From IMG/VR virus record IMGVR_UViG_3300025138_000345, positions 1-24,193 of that record: a stretch of DNA of 24,193 bases, one strand, 5' to 3'. This stretch comes from a virus. Made by a program: the position numbers and the translations under genes. Every line of letters begins with the position of its first letter. The stretch's first letter is position 1. Below the pieces are notes generated by a model that worked only from the letters and a program-made list of their open reading frames with translations, was not told where the DNA came from and searched no databases. Below, piece by piece: positions 7,001-16,198 of the stretch.

Positions 7001-9525
7001 GCCTCGCGGTTTTCTTCAATAGCTTTTGCCAGATAAACCCGCGTAAAGTATTCTTCTGCTGGACCTGTTTCCGCAGATTTTGCCTGGTCTCTTAATTCTT
7101 GAATGCGGATTAAATCGTCGTTTAGCTCACCTAAACGCGCTGCATATCTATCTTTGTCAGATTTACTTAAAATAACATCAATGTCTTTTTTTACTTGAAT
7201 TTCAACTTCATCAAGAGCCATTAGCTTTTTAGAAATCAAACCGCCTTTTTGAGAAATAACGCCAAATTCTACAGCCGGTATTCTAAACTTTTCGTAGAAG
7301 GACTTAACTTCCGTCGCCATTTCGTTAATTTCGGGAATGCTGTGTTTTTGACCAGTAATTAAAGTCTTAGAAACCTGATCCCTAAATTCCCCAATCGACA
7401 AGGCTTTGCTACCGTCTGCCTTGTTGCGAGTTACGGCTTTGTTAATGTTCATGCCAAGAAATTCGTTTTCATCAAGGCCAAGGTATTTGTTAAATATCCT
7501 GTCCTCAGACGCAATCATTGTATCAACTTCGCCGTTCCACGTATCTCTGCGAGAAAATACAGATGCGACGCCCATTCCGTCCGCGTCAGACCCACGCGCA
7601 AACCCGCCATCGTGAATAAGCAAATCCATTAATGTGCGTGTTTCTGCATTTAACGCATTTCTGTGAATACGTTTGTAGGGGCTGTCAGTTAAACGGGCCA
7701 ACGCTTCCAGCCTTGAGTTTTGCAATATTTGGTTATTTTCAGCGCGGTATTTACTAACTGCTTCGTCAGCTTCTTCTATAGCTTTGCGAACAAACCCAGC
7801 TTGGACTTTTCCAAGAATAGGTATTTCAACACCATCAATATTAACCTTAGCCTCCGCAGACCTAAGACGCTCCATAGATGCCGCTTTTTGAATTTGCCAT
7901 TCAGCAAGTTCGTTTGGTGTAGACACGTTTTCTGGTGTATTTCCCCGTTTGTACCATTCCAAAGTAGAGCGTTCATCAACTAGGATTTCCCCATTGTGAA
8001 CAGCAACGCCTTCGTTTTCTTTTAATTTGGTTCTAATTTCTGGCTTTAAATCTTTTTCGTCAACAAAACGTACTTTAGCTGTTTTGTCACCGCCAATATC
8101 CAAGTTGTCAGAATTGCGGGATATGCCTCTGCTTGCAGCAATTTGCTGCGTCATATCGTTAATTAACGTGTCTCGCGCACCTCTGCCGTACATGCCGCCA
8201 AAGCCACCGCCTAATAGCCCCGCAGCGCCCGTCGCAATGCCTACACGCGCTAAACTATCCATTCCTGTCGCACTAGGGTCATAACCAGACCTAAGTTGCT
8301 CTAAACCCGCTTCTACGGGAAAAGCCGCCGCCGAACTTTTTAAACCTGTTCTAATGAAATTTCCGCCAAAACCACGAATAGCACTTGCGCCAAAGCCAAT
8401 AGGCACAGCCATGGTAAGCAAACTGTCTGGATTAGACATTGCGCCTAAAAACATTGCAGACGCATGATTGCTTACTTGCCGCCGACGATTGCGTTTTTGT
8501 TCAGCCTTTATATTTGTAAGCAAGAAATTGTAATGCGGTCTGCTAATAGCTTTAGAAAGATACCTAGCTTCTGAAATTCCCAATCCTGTTCTTCTAGCTT
8601 CGGCAACACCATCAAACTCAGTATTTACATAACGAACTTTGTCTATTTCGTGTTTAACGTGCCGCACAATTCCTGCGTCTGTCCATTCGTCTTTAAACGT
8701 CTGCCACCATGTATCAGATAATTGCTGACCGCCGCCGCCAGACCCGCCTCTTGTTTTGTAACGGTCTTCGTAAGGTTTATTGCTTACAGGCGCTAATACG
8801 CCAGTATCACTATCATTATCTCCTTCGGATCCTTTTTCTAATTCAAGCCCTTTTCTCCAAGGGGGTATAGTTCCGCTAACTTCATCTGTTGGATAGAACT
8901 GCCTGTCTGGATTAAACCCTGCTGAAAAAGTTCGTAACGGGACATTTTCACCATGACCATTAGAACCAACAGTACTGCTTCCAGAAATGACAGGTGTACC
9001 GCTGTTTTCTAAAACACTTTGAAATTCATTTGCACCTACTTGTGCAGAGTTATTTGAAGTGCCGTCGTGGTATCCTTGACCTCGTTTTAAACGGTGTCTT
9101 TTTTTTCTATGATATGTGTCTTGCAAAACAGGCAAAGCTGCCCATTCCATAGAAAGTCTATTGCCAAATTCTTCTGTAGATATACGGCCTGATTTCCAAG
9201 CAGGATAACCTCGTCTATTTAACAAATGTAAATTTGCTTTGTCTTGAGTTTCTTCGTTATACAAATCGTCTAGATTAATTACGCCATTACGCACTAAACC
9301 AGACAGCGTTGTATAAACAATTTGCCCTGCGCCAGCAGCACTAAATTGTCTTTCTAATGGCAACTCGGTGCGATTTCTTTGTTGCCAATGCAAAACTTCT
9401 TTAACTGTCAATTCAGTCAAAGGTTTGTCGGGACGAATTTCCGTCCCATGGTTCCACATATTATAATCGCTTTCACCTTCGATGCTGTAGATAAAATCTA
9501 AAAGGTTGCGTTGCTGGGCGTCCAT
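4099..9525 (-). CDS. Giant internal virion / DNA-ejection protein (T7 gp16-like) with lysozyme and kinase-like domains
   Basis: 1808 residues, the third of three consecutive internal virion genes and the counterpart of T7 gp16, which forms the ejection channel across the envelope. Residues 1-135 resemble a GH104-type lysozyme: FIYSIEGE with probable catalytic E16, AAGAGQIV (59-70 region), then QDKA, NRRGYPAW and MEWAALP in family order. Residues 145-270 are a low-complexity Ser/Gly/Asn linker. Glycine-rich hydrophobic segments at about 365-395 and 425-450 may insert into membrane. Residues 550-1090 are mostly charged helices. Residues about 1140-1250 look kinase-like (listed separately). The C-terminal 400 residues are helical with hydrophobic stretches near 1400-1425 and 1665-1685. 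The start ATG overlaps the previous stop (TAATG). It is larger than T7 gp16, as expected from the extra domain. Parts of it resemble the polyvalent proteins of phages and conjugative elements. Confidence 0.9.
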   Translation of the reverse strand: MDAQQRNLLDFIYSIEGESDYNMWNHGTEIRPDKPLTELTVKEVLHWQQRNRTELPLERQFSAAGAGQIVYTTLSGLVRNGVINLDDLYNEETQDKANLHLLNRRGYPAWKSGRISTEEFGNRLSMEWAALPVLQDTYHRKKRHRLKRGQGYHDGTSNNSAQVGANEFQSVLENSGTPVISGSSTVGSNGHGENVPLRTFSAGFNPDRQFYPTDEVSGTIPPWRKGLELEKGSEGDNDSDTGVLAPVSNKPYEDRYKTRGGSGGGGQQLSDTWWQTFKDEWTDAGIVRHVKHEIDKVRYVNTEFDGVAEARRTGLGISEARYLSKAISRPHYNFLLTNIKAEQKRNRRRQVSNHASAMFLGAMSNPDSLLTMAVPIGFGASAIRGFGGNFIRTGLKSSAAAFPVEAGLEQLRSGYDPSATGMDSLARVGIATGAAGLLGGGFGGMYGRGARDTLINDMTQQIAASRGISRNSDNLDIGGDKTAKVRFVDEKDLKPEIRTKLKENEGVAVHNGEILVDERSTLEWYKRGNTPENVSTPNELAEWQIQKAASMERLRSAEAKVNIDGVEIPILGKVQAGFVRKAIEEADEAVSKYRAENNQILQNSRLEALARLTDSPYKRIHRNALNAETRTLMDLLIHDGGFARGSDADGMGVASVFSRRDTWNGEVDTMIASEDRIFNKYLGLDENEFLGMNINKAVTRNKADGSKALSIGEFRDQVSKTLITGQKHSIPEINEMATEVKSFYEKFRIPAVEFGVISQKGGLISKKLMALDEVEIQVKKDIDVILSKSDKDRYAARLGELNDDLIRIQELRDQAKSAETGPAEEYFTRVYLAKAIEENREAFKRQVVMPHMKQQPYIDTWVLGKKEAKELLEEATDALNRHKAKKFKTKAWHKQKARLQARETKLSLDYLSAPEYAQWTTVRASTAPKAIEARADKFIDDLLQEGEPSQLAQFREAHRPTFGRSRVFNIQNSLLLKDGPLGNGIADFIETDYNIVGKMYVDRMGPAIEMARTFARPADGVTWEQGLGEQIAKMKQNETVLFANRALDELPRRDAEIAKFEKELRKQLSKTSNAVSTTAANLLESNPLETAAIKVRWFDKFLGRGPISLKLKTDKSFEALSAQHPDLAKVAEVLYEAGFRDLKYLGEGVFKKVFESRGQVVRVTKFKENYGDSDFILAPEFRTRVGELYVEVMPKVNTRVSEAEYQLFLKDIEQAGYMPVDIHMGNVAKDTAGRVKAIDGFLINNVGQDVFDKFVLGRNTWKFSSGNEPFRFTIVSGSKGPRPTMVKKTGVSTTRFERLMPTKNIDTRIEAFIGRSKLQDADKLHGLFQAIDDKFGIPKQFIDPLQRIFFDTDRKIQKAAKDHASEMERDILNSVDRVVNRVYKNPDRIDNRAAMVLKDWSHLAFMGTSALSAVTEFGALIMRHGAARSFQAAFHDLDSALGQISKAGALEGHKSGAIMDIHMGTALSGFSETGVEAAMTSRPEFYLKVAANKYFLWNGLAAVTSRLKELDASIRVPDLLDKINLVADDLATPEEIAYLSRFGISKAMAKKMADEPMEEVDGMWMTNTDKWNDENLVRYFRAAVKQGNENTIIAATAADKPIISDGVVYLKRNAKVDTAAEAMGWEQQGDYWKVQSGLMALPFTFWNYSLAATNKILLANLDEPTAQRLSGIASILGLAYMVAAIKTDSNHWENMTLDQRLRRAIDQSGVMGVIHNYHDLAQGTAIGAFGVNPMPWGPKYGFEPTGTDAAFDLMGAGPSAARNLIGGTLSGDLDQASWGLPFRNYLFLKSFFDSLIDGYERNTAGLVN
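5776..6108 (-). other. Protein-kinase-like (Kinase-PolyVal-like) domain inside the ejection protein
   Basis: Residues about 1140-1250 of the 1808-residue protein show kinase-fold landmarks in order. There is a glycine-rich loop LGEGVFKKVFE (1145-1155) and a beta-3-like strand QVVRVTKF (1159-1166), where the usual lysine position reads Arg, with K1165 close by. A hinge-like strand ELYVEVMPKV (1187-1196) follows. The catalytic-loop-like VDIHMGNV (1220-1227) has D1221 and N1226 five residues apart as in eukaryotic-type kinases and aminoglycoside phosphotransferases. KAIDGF (1236-1241) has D1239 at the DFG position. Kinase domains are described in large polyvalent proteins delivered by phages and conjugative elements, which fits a protein ejected into the host. 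The domain is short, so activity is uncertain; it could be a divergent or inactive fold. Confidence 0.6.
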
Positions 9526-12500
9526 TATTTAAACCAATCTGGATTTTCTTGCTTGTAAGTTTCAAGCATTTTTTTGGCTTCCGGAGCTGTTATCTTCCAG
9601 CCGTTGTCCCTCATTTCAAGTATTAAAATTTCTATATGGAATGATGGAGATTGCCGTTGTTTTTCTGAGAAACCTGAAATTATTACATCCCGTAAATATC
9701 GACCATCATCATCATTTTTGTCCCAGAGTTCTGAAACTTTAATTTTAGTATCATTACCTTCAATCGTATTATTTAAAACAGTGTTAGCTCTTTTTGCTGA
9801 AATTGGCCTATCAACAACTAACGCTTCATCTTTTGCTGTTCCTCTATTTGCGCCAGTTTTGTCTTTACCAACGTATAGTTCAGCTGCGTGTTGCGACTTT
9901 TCTTGACCAGCAACTACACCACCAACAACTGCTTCTGTACCTTCACCAACAATATCAACAGTTGCTTTTGCACCAGCCATGAAATCAGCATCTGCTTTTT
10001 CAAGCATAGTGCTGTCGCTGTCTGCTGCACCGCCTTGATCGGTTGCATCGCTTACAGGAACAGCCATACCGCCGCCCATAAGTTTAAAGAAATTAAAGTC
10101 GCTATCAAAAATTGAACCGTCATTTATGTCGTTTGCCAAATCCTCAAATTGCTGGCTTGTAAATCGCTCTACTGCGGCTGTGTGATCTGCTAACGGTTGA
10201 TATGGTTCTTCTGGATTTATAACATTCCACAACCCAGCTTCGTCGCGCATTAAAATTCTGTAAGCTGGATTATCGCCACTGCTCGGCACATATTCCGTCA
10301 TGTAATGAACGCCAGCTACATAAAGTTCATTATCTTCAAAATCATCATACTTTGCACTAAAAGTACCAGATTTTAGAATTTCCTTAATTTTATGATCGAT
10401 AACCCCGTCAAGGATTGTAAATCCCATTTTTCTTGAGCCATAATCTTTTCTGTAAATTTCCGCTTCTTCATGCGTCATAAACAAATCAGCAGTGGCCATA
10501 TCTTCAACAGCTTCAACAACAGGCTTTTTAATATTTCGCATTGCCCATTTACCCAAAGCTTTCCAAGCTGTCGCTTCGGGAGGGTCTTTCATATACATAT
10601 CAGGCGCGTGCATAGTTCTGCGCGTTGTGTATTTGCTGCTTTCAAAACGACCAGCAAAAGCATTGCGGGTCATTTGCAAAGCTTCTTCTACTGGATTTCC
10701 ATGCTTGCTTTGTGCTTGCAATAAAAACGCACTTTTAAAGTAAATTGCGGCTTGCTGCATTTCAGACGGGTCTACAACTTCACCGTCTTGATGAAACGCT
10801 TTGTCAGGAAATATATGCTCAAGCAAACCTTTTGGCTGAGAAAGCCACGCAGCTACCGCGTTATCAATTTCATTTCCTTCAATACCAATTAACGTGCCAG
10901 CTTGGTTAGGGTTCCAGAAGTTTCGCCAAGTTTGGTCTGCTTCTTTCATGATAAATTTATCAAGCATTTGACCGTAAATAGCGTCGCCGTTTCCTTCTTT
11001 GTCTATTTCGCTTATTCTTTGAACATAACCAGTTGCTTGCTCTAGCGCATAATCAAAGCTGGAACCTTGATCGTGCATAATCTCAAGCATTTGCATAAAA
11101 GCGTGGCCTTCTTCGCCAAACGCATCAACAGTTACGTCTTTAACATTGCCTGTTAATCCAGAATTACCTTGTTCTTTAAAATCTTTGTAAAGCGTAAACA
11201 AATTAAAAGCTTGGTCGTGATCTAAGCTATGCTCCCAAGAGCGCAATGCTTCTTTAATTGCAGTTGGCACATTGCCATTATGTTTTGAAATTTCAACTAT
11301 TTCATGACGTTGTTTTTCTGTCATAGGAACAAGCTTGCCTTTTGCATTAGGCACCATTCCTGTTTTAAACATTTCCGCTGTAATTGGCATTTGTTTGCCA
11401 TTAACAATCGGCAATCCAATTTCTGCGCCAAGCCAAGTGTTGTAAAGAGGCGCAATTTTTTTATCTAACGGTATATCACCTTGAATTACTTGTTCTAATA
11501 ATCCTCTGTTTTCAATATCAGTTTGAGCTTGTTTTTCTCTTGCGTTGGCTTGTGAAATGTAAGTTCCAAGTAATGCTGCAAATCTATCGCCAGCCGCTTT
11601 GTTGTAAGTTTTGCCTAAAGCAAAATCGCCCGGAATTGTAGCGACACCTTCGTTCATTGGAAAAATAGCCGTCCAGTTTTCTTGAAAACCTTCTTCTATA
11701 TCTGGATGACCCATAATTACGTTATAATCTGGGAAAAAATTAGCTAACGCTTCTGCTTCCTTTTGACTTCTAGGCATTTCTAATGCGTGGCTAAGATTAA
11801 TTAAATCTTTTGCTTTAGCTGTCCTTGGATTAAGATCGGCATCTGCAAAAATACGAGCATGTGCTGTTGCATCTAACAGCGTTTGAATGTGTTTTTGCTT
11901 TTGGTCTCTAGCTAGAATATCTTCCTGTTCATTCATTATTCTAGTCATATAGCCAATCATATTAGCTCTAGCTAAATCTGGCTGTCCGCTAGCAATAAGA
12001 CCAATTAAATTCATTCTTGCAGACTTAATATAAGGAGGATAACTGCTGCGGCGAATGTCTTTGTCCAACAGCATTTGCGCTTGACCAACGCTAAACTGTG
12101 CATCTCCTAATTCTTTTTGTGCAATTGTTTGAAACGCACCTCTAAATTCTGGCGGTAATCCGTCTTCTAATTCACCTAAACTTGCAACGACAGCTTTTTC
12201 AAATCCTTCTAAATCGTTTTCATATTCAATCTGCGTTTCATCAATACGCATTTTTGCAGCCGTGCCGATTTCATCAATCATTCGGTCAGTAATACCCGCG
12301 TCATATGTTTGACGGGCAATGCGCCCCATTTCTGCCGCTCTGTTTTCGGGAATTTGAGGCGCACCAGTTTTAGGGTCTTTATTAAAGATTGCCTCCCTAA
12401 CCATTGCCTTGCCTTTAAGTTCAGCTTCTCCTGCAAGCATACGTCCCATTTGGCGAGAGGTTTCAATAATTCCCTCAGCAACATTACTAAGAACTTCGCC

Positions 12501-12578
12501 CATTGGGTTGTTAGGCATTTGGACAGGCTGGATAGAGCGTGTGTCTCTAACTTCAATTGGCTTACGAACTACGGGCAT
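9525..12578 (-). CDS. Internal virion protein (T7 gp15-like position)
   Basis: 1017 residues, mostly helical and charged, lying between the gp14-like and gp16-like genes; this position and size suit the second ejection protein, which in T7 forms part of the internal core and periplasmic tunnel. The N-terminus (MPVVRKPIEVRDTRSIQPVQ) is proline-rich, followed by helices with the segment NVAEGIIETSRQMGRMLAGE. A stretch near residues 830-900 is rich in Ala, Gly, Asp and Val (SDATDQGGAADSDSTM; AVVGGVVAGQ) and may be flexible or membrane-active. No enzymatic motif is recognised. The start has an AGGA site (ATAGGAATGACTAATG) and lies nine bases after the previous stop. Its stop overlaps the next ATG by one base (TAATG), suggesting coupled synthesis of the two large ejection proteins. 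The call rests on context more than sequence. Confidence 0.75.
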   Translation of the reverse strand: MPVVRKPIEVRDTRSIQPVQMPNNPMGEVLSNVAEGIIETSRQMGRMLAGEAELKGKAMVREAIFNKDPKTGAPQIPENRAAEMGRIARQTYDAGITDRMIDEIGTAAKMRIDETQIEYENDLEGFEKAVVASLGELEDGLPPEFRGAFQTIAQKELGDAQFSVGQAQMLLDKDIRRSSYPPYIKSARMNLIGLIASGQPDLARANMIGYMTRIMNEQEDILARDQKQKHIQTLLDATAHARIFADADLNPRTAKAKDLINLSHALEMPRSQKEAEALANFFPDYNVIMGHPDIEEGFQENWTAIFPMNEGVATIPGDFALGKTYNKAAGDRFAALLGTYISQANAREKQAQTDIENRGLLEQVIQGDIPLDKKIAPLYNTWLGAEIGLPIVNGKQMPITAEMFKTGMVPNAKGKLVPMTEKQRHEIVEISKHNGNVPTAIKEALRSWEHSLDHDQAFNLFTLYKDFKEQGNSGLTGNVKDVTVDAFGEEGHAFMQMLEIMHDQGSSFDYALEQATGYVQRISEIDKEGNGDAIYGQMLDKFIMKEADQTWRNFWNPNQAGTLIGIEGNEIDNAVAAWLSQPKGLLEHIFPDKAFHQDGEVVDPSEMQQAAIYFKSAFLLQAQSKHGNPVEEALQMTRNAFAGRFESSKYTTRRTMHAPDMYMKDPPEATAWKALGKWAMRNIKKPVVEAVEDMATADLFMTHEEAEIYRKDYGSRKMGFTILDGVIDHKIKEILKSGTFSAKYDDFEDNELYVAGVHYMTEYVPSSGDNPAYRILMRDEAGLWNVINPEEPYQPLADHTAAVERFTSQQFEDLANDINDGSIFDSDFNFFKLMGGGMAVPVSDATDQGGAADSDSTMLEKADADFMAGAKATVDIVGEGTEAVVGGVVAGQEKSQHAAELYVGKDKTGANRGTAKDEALVVDRPISAKRANTVLNNTIEGNDTKIKVSELWDKNDDDGRYLRDVIISGFSEKQRQSPSFHIEILILEMRDNGWKITAPEAKKMLETYKQENPDWFK

Positions 12579-12587
12579 TAGTCATTC

Positions 12588-13169
12588 CTATCCTGTAAAG
12601 AAACTTTTAAAATTACCCCAGCTTTGTTTGTAGCCATCAAACGTTTGTTTGCGCCAATCTTTGGGTTTCATTGCTGACTTTTTATCGTGATGATAAGTGT
12701 CAGAGTAGGTTTGTGCGCCTTCAACCAATGTATTTGCTGCTTTTAAATTGCCAGAAAGCCGCGCTGCTGCTGCATCCATTTGACCGCCAATCATCGCCAT
12801 TGCGCCTTGGTTTTTGTAATTAAGCTTTTCAATATCTGTGTTTGCAGACAAACGAGACAAAGATTTTTGCGTGTCTTTTTTCATGCCTTTATCAATTGAA
12901 TTAAAAGACGCCATATCCAAACCAGAAAACATTGCTGCTGCTATATTGTCTTGAATTTGCAAAGCCATTGCCGATCTAATGTCGGATTCGCCTTCAAATT
13001 TACGAGCATCAGCCAAAACGCCCATCGCATCCATTTGAGCTTTTTCAAATTTAGCTTTGGTCATCGCGTTTTGAGCGTTTATTTTACCAGCTTGATATTG
13101 ACCGTAGGCACCTATAGCGGCGTTGCCCATCATCATTTTAGATTGCGCTTGTGAGTTGCTTTCACACAT
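12588..13169 (-). CDS. Internal virion protein B (T7 gp14-like)
   Basis: 193 residues. The N-terminus MCESNSQAQSKMMMGNAAIG resembles the MC-start and small-residue hydrophobic N-terminus of T7 gp14, the first ejection protein, which inserts in the outer membrane. An alanine-, lysine- and glutamine-rich helix follows (QYQAGKINAQNAMTKAKFEK), and the C-terminus is basic and aromatic (KPKDWRKQTFDGYKQSWGNF). It lies directly after tail tubular protein B and before the gp15-like gene, as in T7-type genomes. A GAGGA site (GTGAGGACAGATAATG) precedes the start. It is of similar length to T7 gp14. Assignment combines N-terminal pattern and gene order; the middle of the protein has no diagnostic motif. 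Confidence 0.75.
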   Translation of the reverse strand: MCESNSQAQSKMMMGNAAIGAYGQYQAGKINAQNAMTKAKFEKAQMDAMGVLADARKFEGESDIRSAMALQIQDNIAAAMFSGLDMASFNSIDKGMKKDTQKSLSRLSANTDIEKLNYKNQGAMAMIGGQMDAAAARLSGNLKAANTLVEGAQTYSDTYHHDKKSAMKPKDWRKQTFDGYKQSWGNFKSFFTG

Positions 13170-13178
13170 TATCTGTCC

Positions 13179-15563
13179 TCACACATATACATTGAGAACA
13201 GCCCCACGCATGACTAATCGCCCTGCTGTGTTGCCCTCTATTTTTAAAGTAGGATCGCGGCCCCAAAGACCGATGTAATATTCTCGCCAATCATCTACAG
13301 GAATAACTGCCAAATCATCGGCTACGTCTAATCCGGTGAGAACATCGACGCCTTGTATTGTTCCTGTTGCTGCTTTTTCCCAGCTTATAGTTGCTGAGAC
13401 TAAGCGCTGCTGTTGACCAATGCGCGTACCTGTTTGAATGCCAGCAACGGGAGCATGAAACTCTACGTTCCAACTCATAGGATCACCAATAGTTACGCTG
13501 GTTACGCTGGTGTCATTAATAAATGCTTTTGTGGACGCAGCCACAGACACATCTCCGTATGTGTAATAGCCAAAATACGCTTGCTGCACCCTGCCATCAA
13601 TGTTGCTTGCAGTCCAAGAGGTTGTTGCTGAACTGTTTGTTAAAACCTCGGAGAAGTCTGTTGTAATGTAATTCTCGCTTTCAGTATCAAACCTAAGAAT
13701 TACATATTCATTAGCACCCGACGATGTTCCGTTTACGTCTAAATTGACTTGCCTTTTGCCTACTGCAAACAAGCGCGTTCCTAGCGTAGCAACAGAAGTA
13801 AAACTGCCGTAATCTAAAGTCCAACGCATCCAGCCAAAGCTATCATCAGCACGACTAGAGTGTAAAACCAACATTGCACCGTCTGTTTGATTTGCAAAGA
13901 GCAAGTACGGAGTTGTAATAATTGCAGAGGCCCCGTCAAATACTGTAACATCTTTTGGTTCCTTTACCCAATCTGGAACAACAATTGAGGCTGGCAATGA
14001 CGAGTATTCTGTAATGCGTGTGTCAGTGGCAAATTCACGAATAACCAACCCGTTAAAATCAACGTAAAATACACCGCCATCAAATTTGTGTGGTTGCGTG
14101 TATGACGCGCCATGTTCTGTCGCGGACACAATACGCACCGAGGCTTGAGATATAGCTTCAGTTGTACTTCCTGGGACATAAATTTCGTCGTTATCTGTAA
14201 AAAACATTAAGTCATATGCTGCAACAACATGTCTAATTCTGGATTGGTTTCCAATGCCGTACAAAGCTATTGCTTCAGTTACATTACCTGTGCCTAAATC
14301 AAAGTTTCTAAATTGACCGAATTGCGATCCCCAAGCTGCATTTGGCAAAGAGTTTGTACCCGCCATCCAAAGTCTTCGCTCATGCACCGCGCATGTTGTA
14401 GGCCAACCTCTTGCTGTAGAAAATGCCGGTTCTTTTAAGCCTTTAATTCCAGACAACACAAAACACAAAACACTAGCGCCGCCAGCTAATATGTCATTGG
14501 TCGCATTTGCATTTCCATAAACTTCAAAAGTATCAAGACTTATTATTCTTGAAATTGTGTAAGCAGCGCTAATGCCTGATGATGTGCTAGTTGAAGCAGT
14601 ATTAAGAGGTGCTAATGAGGCTGTAGTTAATACTAATCTTGCATCATCAGACCTAGACAATCCTGCAAAATACACTTTATCGCCCACACTAAGCCCGTGG
14701 TTAAAAAAAGAAACCTCGACTAATCTTGAGTCTTTTTTAAGGTAAAAAGGATCTGTATCTAATTTTTTTTGAACGTCAGTTATAACTGTTACTCGCGCTT
14801 CTCTAGCGCCAATTACCGACGTTATTTTATATTCGCCGTCTAATAATCTAACGTGTGTATTTACATAATCTGCTGTAAACAAATCTTGGTTAGATGTTAT
14901 TGTACCTGTTCCGGTTAATGTACTTGCAGTTGGAACGTTTGGAAATGTAGCGCTGTCAATTAACTCAACGCCCTGCAAGCGTGATGTATAAGCTTGAGAA
15001 GTTCCTGCTGACATCCAAACATTTGCAATAATTTCTAATGAGTCATCAACAAATTGATAAAACGGCGCTTGCTGTGTACCAGTTTGCAAATCAAACCCAA
15101 AATCAAAATTACTTAACGCAAATGTTCCATCAGTCCTGCGTCTAATAATTTTAGTGTTAAATGTTGCGTCAGCTAATATTAGGCTGTCGCCTTCAGACGC
15201 TATAGATATGTAATCTACGTTTGATGTTGTTAACCAAGATTGCCCACTATATCGTATAACCATTGTAAGCGCGTCAGTGCTTGGTGTGTAAGTGTGTATT
15301 TCAATTTCTTCTTCTGATGGTTTAAACACAATTAAATATTGATTGGTGTCTGAATAGTACCAAGGCTCAATTCGTATTGCAGACGTAAAACCTTTTATAT
15401 ATTTAGTTCCCCATCTGCGCCCCAGCCGACCATCGCCTAAAACCATCATGTTATTAGCTTCGCGCACAGAAGATGTGTACGCTTGCGCGTCTTGCCTTAT
15501 TCTAAGACCTGATCCCGTTCTGCCTTTGCGAAAATCTGCGCGGAAATCTGTTAATGTTGGCAT
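13179..15563 (-). CDS. Tail tubular protein B (T7 gp12-like nozzle protein)
   Basis: 794 residues, the expected size for the gp12-type nozzle of short-tailed phages, which forms the distal tail tube and anchors the fibres. The N-terminus has the typical layout: a short start (MPTLTDFRADFRKGRTGSG), then SVREANNMMVLGDGRLGRRWGT, in which an early N-rich helix and a G-R-R-x-G-T turn are characteristic. The rest is beta-rich, with many V, T, S and aromatic residues. Later blocks such as AVHERRLWMAGT and IRHVVAAYDLMFFTDNDEIY are typical of the family's beta-propeller-like middle. It starts at 15563, sharing one base with the stop of tail tubular protein A (TGATG), with an AGGAATATCTG upstream region. 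The next gene follows nine bases after its stop. Confidence 0.9.
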   Translation of the reverse strand: MPTLTDFRADFRKGRTGSGLRIRQDAQAYTSSVREANNMMVLGDGRLGRRWGTKYIKGFTSAIRIEPWYYSDTNQYLIVFKPSEEEIEIHTYTPSTDALTMVIRYSGQSWLTTSNVDYISIASEGDSLILADATFNTKIIRRRTDGTFALSNFDFGFDLQTGTQQAPFYQFVDDSLEIIANVWMSAGTSQAYTSRLQGVELIDSATFPNVPTASTLTGTGTITSNQDLFTADYVNTHVRLLDGEYKITSVIGAREARVTVITDVQKKLDTDPFYLKKDSRLVEVSFFNHGLSVGDKVYFAGLSRSDDARLVLTTASLAPLNTASTSTSSGISAAYTISRIISLDTFEVYGNANATNDILAGGASVLCFVLSGIKGLKEPAFSTARGWPTTCAVHERRLWMAGTNSLPNAAWGSQFGQFRNFDLGTGNVTEAIALYGIGNQSRIRHVVAAYDLMFFTDNDEIYVPGSTTEAISQASVRIVSATEHGASYTQPHKFDGGVFYVDFNGLVIREFATDTRITEYSSLPASIVVPDWVKEPKDVTVFDGASAIITTPYLLFANQTDGAMLVLHSSRADDSFGWMRWTLDYGSFTSVATLGTRLFAVGKRQVNLDVNGTSSGANEYVILRFDTESENYITTDFSEVLTNSSATTSWTASNIDGRVQQAYFGYYTYGDVSVAASTKAFINDTSVTSVTIGDPMSWNVEFHAPVAGIQTGTRIGQQQRLVSATISWEKAATGTIQGVDVLTGLDVADDLAVIPVDDWREYYIGLWGRDPTLKIEGNTAGRLVMRGAVLNVYV

Positions 15564-16177
15564 CAGATATTCCTGTGAGTGCGACGGCTTTTAATAAACA
15601 TTTTAGTATCTAAACGCGGCGAGGTTCTGCCCTGCGCGTCACGCGATCTAGCTTTAATCATCATAGCTTCGCCCTGCTGAGCTAAAAACGCTGCTGTTTC
15701 TTTATCTTGAGTAATTGGCATACAAATAGCGGATGCAAGACAAAGAACATATGCTCTGCGGAAATATCCGGGCCAACTTTCTGCGCCGACTGTGTTTGTG
15801 TATTCAACAGTAACATTATCAATAGAATTAGCGTCAACATTAACCGCAATTTTAGGCCCAAATCTGTCAAAATCAGCAATAAAATCGCCTACATAAACGG
15901 TTTGAATAGTAATCGCGCTAGTAGGCAATTGATATAATCCCGTCCACGGAACAGGTGGTGTTTCTACTAATCTAGCAAGAATGGCTCTGTCTCGCGCAAA
16001 TCGCCAAGGATAAGCCGACAATTCATCTTCAAGTATGTCAGAATACAGCCTGTTAATAGTTTTTGCGGGAAGTGTTTGCTCTGTAAAAGAAGCAATAGAC
16101 GGAACGCCCAATTGCGCTAATGCCGCGTTTGCTACTTTCAAAGATGAATTTGAAACAGATAATGGCGTAACGGTCAT
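15563..16177 (-). CDS. Tail tubular protein A (T7 gp11-like gatekeeper/adaptor)
   Basis: 204 residues, an adaptor between portal and nozzle. Diagnostic blocks are KVANAALAQLGVPSIASF at the N-terminus, INRLYSDILEDELSAYPWRF (gp11-type proteins have a run of helix ending in pW-x-F/A) and WTGLYQLP. The C-terminal third, with FRRAYVLCLASAICMPIT, is helical. The frame is open to 16339, inside the capsid gene. ATG 16177 is chosen because it follows an AAAGGA site seven bases upstream and the protein family pattern begins there. The stop and the next start share a base (TGATG). The preceding 97 bases carry two stem-loops after the capsid gene. Confidence 0.88.
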   Translation of the reverse strand: MTVTPLSVSNSSLKVANAALAQLGVPSIASFTEQTLPAKTINRLYSDILEDELSAYPWRFARDRAILARLVETPPVPWTGLYQLPTSAITIQTVYVGDFIADFDRFGPKIAVNVDANSIDNVTVEYTNTVGAESWPGYFRRAYVLCLASAICMPITQDKETAAFLAQQGEAMMIKARSRDAQGRTSPRLDTKMFIKSRRTHRNI

Positions 16178-16198
16178 TTCAAATCCTTTAATTAGGTT

